Shown piece after piece: positions 15,849-20,784 of a DNA stretch of 20,784 nucleotides. The notes beneath the pieces are model-generated. The model searched no databases, was not told where the DNA came from, and saw only the letters and a list, made by a program, of their open reading frames with translations. A program made the translations under genes and the position numbers. The stretch is from Halobacteriales archaeon QH_10_65_19 (GTDB lineage: Archaea; Halobacteriota; Halobacteria; Halobacteriales; Haloarculaceae): NCBI GenBank assembly GCA_003022085.1, contig PXQK01000180.1, positions 1 through 20,784 on the forward strand. The letters run 5' to 3'. How positions within the stretch are numbered: position 1 is the stretch's first letter; every line of letters starts with the position of its first letter.

Positions 15849-16229
15849 TCACTCGGCGGTCGCGACCGCCTCGATCTCCAGGGACGCGCCTTTCGGCACG
15901 CTGCCGACCTCGATCGCACTACGGGCCGGTCGCGAGTCCCCGAAGTACTCGCCGTACACCTCGTTCATCTCCTCGAAGTCGTCGATGTCATCGAGGTAGA
16001 TGGTCGTCTTGAGTACGTCCCCGAGTCCGAGCCCCTCCGAGGCGAGGATCGCCTCGACGTTCTCCAGACACTGCCGGGTCTGTGTACCGACGGGCTCCTC
16101 GTCCAGCAACTCCCCGTCGGTCGTCAGCGGGAGCTGTCCGGCCGTGAACACGAGGTCGCCGTTCGTCGCCGCCTGGCTGTACGCGCCGACCGCTGCCGGC
16201 GCGTCGTCGGTGCTGATTGTCTGTTTCAT
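15849..16229 (-). CDS. ridA: RidA-family enamine/imine deaminase
   Basis: This 126-residue protein has the full RidA pattern: VGAYSQAATNGDLVFTAGQLPL with Tyr17 and Gly31, KTTIYLDDIDDF, RPARSAIEV with Arg103 (the substrate carboxylate-binding residue) and LEIEAVATAE with Glu120. RidA hydrolyses reactive enamines and imines, such as 2-aminoacrylate, released by PLP enzymes, in the cytoplasm. Length and ligand residues are normal. I chose the ATG at 16229 because the family begins there and a TATA-like gtatttga lies about 28 nt upstream; in-frame codons further upstream have no similarity. It is transcribed alone, with its stop about 75 bp from the formate operon start, and shows no direct link to it. 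Confidence 0.93.
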   Translation of the reverse strand: MKQTISTDDAPAAVGAYSQAATNGDLVFTAGQLPLTTDGELLDEEPVGTQTRQCLENVEAILASEGLGLGDVLKTTIYLDDIDDFEEMNEVYGEYFGDSRPARSAIEVGSVPKGASLEIEAVATAE

Positions 16230-16253
16230 GTGGCCACAACGTCGGTCGACCGT

Positions 16254-16261
16254 CTCAAATA
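16254..16261 (-). promoter_or_regulatory. TATA-like box of ridA
   Basis: Minus-strand gtatttga lies about 28 nt upstream of the ATG at 16229. The rest of 16230-16447 has no gene I can support. Confidence 0.45.
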
Positions 16262-16397
16262 CGTACCGCCAGCCCGCGACAGAACACGATATATCACATC
16301 TCCTATGGTATTTGGATCGTCGGAGCGGTCCACGGCTCGTGGGGTGCGGAGAGCGAAGCGCACAGCGAGGCCCTCGAGTCGAGCGCTCGGGGGCTTC

Positions 16398-16431
16398 CCC
16401 TTCGTGAATCCTCAATTCCTTTCACGAATCA
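16398..16431 (-). terminator. Possible hairpin downstream of the BCCT unit
   Basis: The arms ttcgtgaa and ttcacgaa are separated by about 11 nt and lie just past the stop of the small membrane-protein gene (16448). There is no clear T-tract, so termination is only suggested. Confidence 0.35.
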
Positions 16432-16447
16432 CTACGCGTGGAGGACG

Positions 16448-16645
16448 TCACTCCCATCTGGTCGGCGCAGCACCCAGGCGGCGAACGCTGAAGGGGTACA
16501 AGAAGACGATCACCAGGGAGACGATGGGGTCGAACCAGACGGCGGGCGTCCCGAGCAAAAGCCGGAACCCGCCGAGTACAAACGAGATCAGGACGATCAT
16601 CGCGACGAAGTGCGGGACCAGTTCGAGGAGCTCCCTGTCGATCAT
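16448..16645 (-). CDS. Small two-TM membrane protein following the BCCT transporter
   Basis: This 65-residue protein begins 3 bp after the BCCT stop and is probably co-translated with it. Two hydrophobic segments are visible, at about residues 12-31 (FVAMIVLISFVLGGFRLLLG) and 38-53 (FDPIVSLVIVFLYPF), ending in a basic RRLGAAPTRW tail. I recognise no named family. Its size and immediate position after the transporter suggest an accessory or stability subunit. A longer overlapping frame (16422-16652) encodes unlikely basic sequence and is the wrong one. Confidence 0.7.
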   Translation of the reverse strand: MIDRELLELVPHFVAMIVLISFVLGGFRLLLGTPAVWFDPIVSLVIVFLYPFSVRRLGAAPTRWE

Positions 16646-16648
16646 TGG

Positions 16649-18484
16649 TCACTTCTTGTACACTTCGTCGAAGGGTAATGCGGGTGCCTTGTCGAGAATC
16701 GAGTCGTGGCCGCGCTCCTCGCGGACGAAGGTCATGGTGAGGCCAACCAGCGCGAGCAGGGCGATGATGGCAAACGGCCCGCCGGTCAGCACGGCGGCGG
16801 CCTGCAGGGTCGTCTCACTCCCCGTGAGGATGACCGAGACGGCGACGGTCCCCTGGATAATCCCCCAGAAGACGATTGTCGCGGTCGAGGGGGCGAGATC
16901 CTTCTCCGAGGCCAGGATCGCCACGACGAGGGTCGACGTGTCAGCCGAGGTCACCATAAACGCGATGATGAGGCCCAGAAACAGAAAGACCAGCAGCTGG
17001 CTCAGCGGGAGGGCACCGAAAATCGGGAAGCCGGCAACGGCCTCCGGGCTGTCGAACTGTCCGATCACGCCCAGTATGTCCGCTGTCCCCGAGCTCTGGA
17101 GGTGCAGCGACGTGACGCCCATCAGCAGGAACCAGACAATCGTCGCCAGCGACGTCGCCACGAAGCCGGTCAGCACCACCGTTCTGATCTTCCGGCCGCG
17201 GGAGAGCGCGGCGAGAAACAGGCCGGCGAAGGGGGCCCAGGAGAACCACCACGACCAGTTCCAGATCGTCCAGGTTTCGACCCAGTCACCGCCGAGGTGG
17301 AGGCTCATCGGGACGAAGTTGACCGCGTAGCTGCCGACCGCCCCCGCGCTGCGGTCGAACATGACCGAGCGGGGGGCCAGCGCGAACAGCAGGAGCGCAA
17401 AGAAGGCGAACAGCGCGATGTTGACGCCGGCGATCCGCCGGATGCCCCGGTGGACGCCGCTCTGGGCCGACAGCACGAAGATGATCGTCAGTCCGGCCAC
17501 GAACAGCAGCGGCCCGAGCGTGTCGAACTCCACGCCCCACTGGTAGTTGATCCCGGTGAGGAACTGCTGGCTCACCAGCGCGACCGAGGTCGCAATCCCT
17601 CCGATGGTCGCGAAGATGGCGAGCATGTCGACCAGCCGGCACGGGAGCGAATCGAGCCTGTCGACGCCCAGGAAGGGGGTCAGTATCGTCGACACGCGGA
17701 GCGGCGCGCCCCGCTCGTAGACGAAGTACGCGATCGGCAGGCCGATGATGAGATACGCGCTCCAGGCCGAAAACCCCCAGTGAAACAGGGAGTAGGTGAG
17801 TGCGTCGCCGATAGCCGCCCCTGACTGCGGTTCGGCGCCGAAAAAGGGCGGCGGCGACTCGTAGTGGAGGATCGCCTCGGCGGGCCCCCAGAAGACGATG
17901 CCGGCGGCGATCCCGGCGGTGAAAAACATCGTGAAGTACACCGGATAGGTGTAGGTCGGCTCGACCTCCGGCCCGCCGAGCCTGATGTCGCCCCACGGCC
18001 CGACGAGGAGAAAGAGGCAGTACAGCACTGAGAGCAGCATGACGCCGACGAGCAGCCAGTCGAGGTACCCGAGAACGGCGTCCTGTACGGTTCCGACCAC
18101 ATCGACCGTGCCCGAGGGAAACAGAAACTGTGCGAGGAAGAACAGCGCGAACGCGACAACCGGGACGCCGAAGGTAATCGCGTCGTGACGGGCGACAAAA
18201 CTCCCGACGGTGTCAGTCCACGTGAGCCGACGGATGCGCATCAGATAGTGGACGGTCTGCTCGTCGTCGTCCCGCCTTTCTGTGGCCGGCAGAACGGCGA
18301 GATACCCCAGGCCGGAGCCGAAAAACAGCAGTGCGACGATCAGCCAGTACTGGCCGCTCACCACGTCGCCGACGAAGCCGGGGAAAAAAAACCCGGATAC
18401 CACCACGACCCCCGAGATCACACAGATCGGAACCAGCACCCTCCTGAGGACCTGCTCGACGGTGCTCGTACCCTGGATTCCCAT
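16649..18484 (-). CDS. BCCT-family betaine/carnitine/choline transporter
   Basis: This 611-residue protein has 12 or more TM helices and both family signatures: MFFTAGIAAGIVFWGPAEAI (about 186-205, the glycine-rich unwound helix with substrate and Na+ contacts) and WTIWNWSWWFSWAPF (about 405-419). SGVHRGIRRIAGVN (about 342-355) is also typical. BCCT carriers import compatible solutes such as glycine betaine with sodium and so protect the cell against salt stress. An extra N-terminal region with two TM segments precedes the core. Start ATG 18484 has a TATA-like tatattac about 27 nt upstream. The small two-TM gene follows by 3 bp. Which solute it carries cannot be read from the sequence. Confidence 0.93.
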   Translation of the reverse strand: MGIQGTSTVEQVLRRVLVPICVISGVVVVSGFFFPGFVGDVVSGQYWLIVALLFFGSGLGYLAVLPATERRDDDEQTVHYLMRIRRLTWTDTVGSFVARHDAITFGVPVVAFALFFLAQFLFPSGTVDVVGTVQDAVLGYLDWLLVGVMLLSVLYCLFLLVGPWGDIRLGGPEVEPTYTYPVYFTMFFTAGIAAGIVFWGPAEAILHYESPPPFFGAEPQSGAAIGDALTYSLFHWGFSAWSAYLIIGLPIAYFVYERGAPLRVSTILTPFLGVDRLDSLPCRLVDMLAIFATIGGIATSVALVSQQFLTGINYQWGVEFDTLGPLLFVAGLTIIFVLSAQSGVHRGIRRIAGVNIALFAFFALLLFALAPRSVMFDRSAGAVGSYAVNFVPMSLHLGGDWVETWTIWNWSWWFSWAPFAGLFLAALSRGRKIRTVVLTGFVATSLATIVWFLLMGVTSLHLQSSGTADILGVIGQFDSPEAVAGFPIFGALPLSQLLVFLFLGLIIAFMVTSADTSTLVVAILASEKDLAPSTATIVFWGIIQGTVAVSVILTGSETTLQAAAVLTGGPFAIIALLALVGLTMTFVREERGHDSILDKAPALPFDEVYKK

Positions 18485-18507
18485 ACCCCCACCCTTCGGC
18501 TAGGAGG

Positions 18508-18515
18508 TATATTAC
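18508..18515 (-). promoter_or_regulatory. TATA-like box of the BCCT gene
   Basis: The plus strand reads tatattac here. It is centred about 27 nt upstream of the ATG at 18484. The 108-bp divergent region also contains the peroxiredoxin promoter. Confidence 0.5.
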
Positions 18516-18556
18516 TGCTGGCACACATCACGTTTCTTGCATTTCCGACAGTCGCC

Positions 18557-18566
18557 CAAATTTTTA
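18557..18566 (+). promoter_or_regulatory. TATA-like box of the peroxiredoxin-like gene
   Basis: The sequence aatttttacg lies about 30 nt upstream of the ATG at 18593, in the shared intergenic region with the divergent BCCT gene. Confidence 0.45.
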
Positions 18567-18592
18567 CGTCGGACTGACACGACAGTGTCGGT

Positions 18593-19090
18593 ATGGTCGA
18601 GGTCGGCGACACAGCGCCGGATTTCACCCTCAAGGGCGTCGACGACTGGCGGATCGACACGTTCAGCCTGAGCGACCACACTGACGACGGGGAGTTCGTC
18701 GTGCTGAACTTCTACGTGTTCGACTTCTCCCCGGTCTGTACGACACAGCTGTGTGACCTGCGCGACATGGAGACCTTCGAGATGATCGACGACGTGGCGG
18801 TGTGGGGGATCGCCCCCGACGGTCCCTACGCACACAAGGCGTTCGTCGACGAGTACGACATCCCGTGTCCGCTGCTGTGTGACACGGCCGAGGAGGTGGC
18901 GGAGGCCTATGACGTGCTCTACGAGGAGTACGACGGGTTCGAGCGCGTGCCCAAGCGGTCGCTGTTCCTCGTCGACGACCAGCGCCGCGTCCAGTTCCGG
19001 TGGGTCGCAGACGACAACTGGGACGACTGGAGCAACACGCCGCTCCACGAGATCAAAAACCGGATTGACGAACTGCGGACCGGACTCTGA
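18593..19090 (+). CDS. Peroxiredoxin-like (AhpC/TSA, redoxin-fold) protein
   Basis: This 165-residue thioredoxin-fold protein begins VEVGDTAPDFTL, as peroxiredoxins do. Cys49 in FSPVCTTQLCDL is at the peroxidatic position, with Cys54 nearby as a possible resolving partner. The usual PxxxTxxC is altered: residue 42 is Val and residue 46 Ser, and the environment is acidic. This pattern occurs in halophilic redoxin-like proteins. The likely role is reduction of peroxides with thiol or thioredoxin help. Start ATG 18593 has a TATA-like box about 30 nt upstream. It is transcribed alone, diverging from BCCT and converging on the K+ channel. Peroxidase activity is plausible but not certain given the substituted motif. 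Confidence 0.8.
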   Translation: MVEVGDTAPDFTLKGVDDWRIDTFSLSDHTDDGEFVVLNFYVFDFSPVCTTQLCDLRDMETFEMIDDVAVWGIAPDGPYAHKAFVDEYDIPCPLLCDTAEEVAEAYDVLYEEYDGFERVPKRSLFLVDDQRRVQFRWVADDNWDDWSNTPLHEIKNRIDELRTGL

Positions 19091-19099
19091 GCGTTGTAG

Positions 19100-19122
19100 G
19101 GCGGCTGTAACGCTGTGCCGCC
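19100..19122. terminator. Possible hairpin between the converging peroxiredoxin and channel genes
   Basis: The arms ggcggc and gccgcc are separated by 11 nt, starting about 10 nt after the peroxiredoxin stop. It could terminate from either side. There is no T-tract. Confidence 0.3.
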
Positions 19123-19192
19123 GGGCTATCGCACTTGTCGTCGGCCCGTGACGCTCCGACACCGCGAGGGGCCGCGAAAGGGCACGACCCTA

Positions 19193-20515
19193 TCAGGGCC
19201 CGGCTTCCGTCGGCTCGGGCTCCTCACCGTCCTCTTCGGGTGCTGACCGCTCCCGGTCGGCGTCAGACTCGCCGGTAGCCTCCCGCTTTGCCTCCCCATC
19301 CCCAGACTGCCCGAGCAGCGACTCAGGCGCGACGCCTTCGAGAACCGACCGGCCCAGCAGCCGTCCGCCGATGGCCATCGGGCTGATGACGTGGTCGGCG
19401 CCGACCTCCTCGAGTTTGGTCACGTTGTGCTGGTCGTTGGCGGCGGCGACGATGGGAATGTCGGGGTTGGTCTTCTTCGCAGCGAGAATCGCCAGCACGT
19501 CCTGTGCGTCGTCGCGGGTGGCGACGACGATGCCGCTCGCGGAGTCGATGCTGGCGTTACGGAGCGACTGCTCGTCGGTCGGGTCGGCGGTCAGGACGTT
19601 GATGTCCCTGTCGTCGAGGTCCGACGCCTCGTTGGAGTTGGACGTGACGACCACGACGTCCCGCTCGTCTGCGAGTTCTTCGAGTAACGATTCTGTGAGG
19701 TCGCTGTACCCGAGGACGAGCACGTGGTCCTCGAGAATGGTGAGTCCTGATGGTGTCATGTTTCCGAACGCGGATGCCATGCGCTTCTCGATTGCCGGGA
19801 CAACCAGTGCCCCAATCGCGGCCGTGAATGCTCCCGTCCCGAACAGGATGAGGGTGAGCGAGAACCACTTCGCCTCCGGCGTGAGTGGCGTGATGTCTCC
19901 GTAGCCGACAGTGGCGATGGTGACGAGCACGTAGTACACCGAGTCACCCCACGTCTCGAGTGCTCCGAACTGTTCGCGCAGCACGAACGAGCCGATTGTC
20001 CCGTACAGCAACACGCCGACGACCGAGGAGAACGCGGCGATCTGGAGCGACGAGAGGTCGATCTGCTGGTTGAACTGGCCCCGGTTGAGCACGAGTACCG
20101 GGAACGTGATCAGCACCAGCACCAGCAGCGGCATATGGGTGGTCTGCAGCGTTAACAGCGGGAGGGTGGCCACCAGCGGCAGCACGACGACAGTGAGATA
20201 CCAGGCCAGCCGCTTGCCCCGCTGGAGCCCGTAGGTCAACAGCCCCAGCAGGAACGCATAGAGGACGCCCGCGAAGCGAACGAACTCGGTGACGTCGGGG
20301 AGCAGTTCCGCGAGCGGCCCCTCGAGGACGAGTTCTGTCTGTCCCAGGGTCGACAGCCCGGTGACGAACGTGAGAACCGTGATGACCGCGACCAACGCGA
20401 CTGCCGACCTGGCCCCGGAGAACTCCCGCCAGTAGAGGAGCCGTACCCGCTCCCTGTGATAGAATATCTTCTCGAGGGACGAATCCGCCGACGGATCCGG
20501 TGACTCGCTCGACAC
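19193..20515 (-). CDS. K+ channel with cytoplasmic RCK/TrkA-N-like domain
   Basis: The 440-residue protein has several N-terminal TM segments between about residues 35 and 150, then a pore region with the selectivity filter TVGYGD (202-207) between two helices. A cytoplasmic RCK-like Rossmann domain follows from about 262, ILEDHVLVLGYSDLTESLLEEL, with conserved later segments such as VVATRDDAQDVLAILAAKKTNP and VGADHVISPMAIGG. It should conduct potassium under ligand control. The nucleotide loop is degenerate (GYSDLTE rather than GxGxxG). The C-terminus beyond about 400 is a Glu/Asp-rich tail. Start is GTG 20515, with TATA-like cttatat about 27 nt upstream. Haloarchaea hold high cytoplasmic K+, so a channel fits the lifestyle. 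Confidence 0.9.
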   Translation of the reverse strand: MSSESPDPSADSSLEKIFYHRERVRLLYWREFSGARSAVALVAVITVLTFVTGLSTLGQTELVLEGPLAELLPDVTEFVRFAGVLYAFLLGLLTYGLQRGKRLAWYLTVVVLPLVATLPLLTLQTTHMPLLVLVLITFPVLVLNRGQFNQQIDLSSLQIAAFSSVVGVLLYGTIGSFVLREQFGALETWGDSVYYVLVTIATVGYGDITPLTPEAKWFSLTLILFGTGAFTAAIGALVVPAIEKRMASAFGNMTPSGLTILEDHVLVLGYSDLTESLLEELADERDVVVVTSNSNEASDLDDRDINVLTADPTDEQSLRNASIDSASGIVVATRDDAQDVLAILAAKKTNPDIPIVAAANDQHNVTKLEEVGADHVISPMAIGGRLLGRSVLEGVAPESLLGQSGDGEAKREATGESDADRERSAPEEDGEEPEPTEAGP

Positions 20516-20538
20516 ACCCCACTCTACCGTGGCTCGGG

Positions 20539-20545
20539 ATATAAG
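20539..20545 (-). promoter_or_regulatory. TATA-like box of the K+ channel gene
   Basis: Minus-strand cttatat is centred about 27 nt upstream of the GTG at 20515, which supports this start. Confidence 0.45.
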
Positions 20546-20582
20546 AATAGGGGTGGGAGAACCGCCGCCCCCGCCTGGAAAG

Positions 20583-20590
20583 CATTTACT
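20583..20590 (+). promoter_or_regulatory. TATA-like box of the truncated gene
   Basis: The sequence catttact lies about 32 nt upstream of the ATG at 20620, consistent with a real gene start there. Confidence 0.35.
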
Positions 20591-20619
20591 ACGGGAGCGG
20601 GTCTACAGCGACTACACTG

Positions 20620-20688
20620 ATGGACTGGAGCTTCCGGACCCTGCTCCGGGCCTTCCTCCTCGTCGGCGGGCTCGTATATGCCCTCTAG
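20620..20688 (+). pseudogene. 5' fragment of a membrane-protein gene cut by the right-hand repeat
   Basis: Translation from ATG 20620 gives 22 residues, MDWSFRTLLRAFLLVGGLVY and two more, with the look of a first TM helix after a short basic stretch. It meets TAG at 20686-20688, which lies inside the repeat. A TATA-like box stands at the expected distance. The gene's remainder would lie beyond the inserted element. The family is unknown. Confidence 0.6.
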
Positions 20689-20783
20689 TAACTCAGGGAA
20701 GCTTTTGAGGAACTCGGCATGACGGTCACACAGCAGGTGTGTGGAGTGAAAGCCCCAGGTCGCTCAACTCCGTTCGCCTCGCG
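20685..20783 (-). mobile_element. 3' end of the repeated ORF, reading into the window from the right
   Basis: It encodes the same 32 residues as the left copy and ends in SSSKASLSY followed by TAG. The coding call is tentative for the reasons given for the left copy. Confidence 0.35.
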
Positions 20784-20784
20784 T
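20686..20784. repeat. Right copy of exact 99-bp terminal inverted repeat
   Basis: This is the reverse complement of 1-99 with no mismatch. Its left boundary interrupts the short membrane-protein start, so it is a real junction with unique DNA. The minus-strand frame through it ends in TAG, with its last base at 20685 outside the repeat. Confidence 0.9.

Noticed and set aside
16422..16652. A 76-residue frame overlapping the small membrane protein
   Set aside because: Its product is Arg-rich without TM segments and it overlaps the BCCT stop, whereas the 16448-16645 frame gives two clean hydrophobic helices.
15744..17330. Long plus-strand frame over ridA and the BCCT gene
   Set aside because: It lies opposite two well-supported minus-strand genes and shows low-complexity composition.
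1..20784. Virus genome, plasmid or composite transposon with 99-bp terminal repeats
   Set aside because: There are no replication, capsid or transposase genes inside, and the content is metabolic and transport genes. A k-mer-length overlap at repeat copies explains the ends better.
1..20784. tRNA, rRNA and CRISPR arrays
   Set aside because: I saw no cloverleaf with a T-loop motif, no rRNA-like sequence and no regularly spaced direct repeats.

Overview
The window looks like chromosomal DNA of an extremely halophilic archaeon (class Halobacteria). The DNA is very GC-rich and the predicted proteins are strongly acidic. Most transcription-unit starts have a TATA-like box about 25-30 nt upstream of the start codon and no obvious Shine-Dalgarno sequence, which fits leaderless haloarchaeal transcripts. 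There are a Tat-type lipoprotein and a VapBC module, and inside operons stop and start codons overlap as ATGA or GTGA. I do not assign a genus.

Layout from left to right. Positions 1-99 are an exact inverted copy of 20686-20784, probably the end of one multicopy insertion element in which the assembly stopped. Then come a frame-disrupted Tat lipoprotein (-), a VapBC toxin-antitoxin pair (+), and a 108-bp MITE-like element flanked by a TCA duplication. Two tandem moeA genes follow (-), the second fused to a periplasmic-binding-protein-like domain, and then mobA (+), bracketed by two copies of a palindromic repeat. A HTH/FilR1-type regulator (-) diverges from a small membrane protein (+). A six-gene formate-dehydrogenase-type operon (-, 15772 to 7805) comes next, then RidA (-), a BCCT transporter with a small two-TM partner (-), a peroxiredoxin-like protein (+), a K+ channel with an RCK domain (-), and a short membrane-protein start broken at the right-hand repeat.

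The core is a molybdenum-dependent formate system. MoeA and MobA supply the bis-MGD cofactor. The operon encodes a NuoF-like iron-sulfur protein, a HoxU/NuoG-like 2Fe-2S and 4Fe-4S protein, a formate dehydrogenase catalytic subunit, a DUF1641 protein, a second and divergent catalytic-subunit paralogue, and a formimidoyl-THF cyclodeaminase/methenyl-THF cyclohydrolase-like protein (FchA/FTCD). The set ties formate oxidation or reduction to folate C1 chemistry. Three points are unusual. The NuoF-like subunit keeps its 4Fe-4S site but has lost the usual FMN/NADH motifs. The second catalytic subunit lacks the conserved Lys near the 4Fe-4S cluster. The main fdhA reading frame is broken by what looks like an internal deletion of about 27-31 codons. 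No stretch over 300 bp lacks a gene or a described element.
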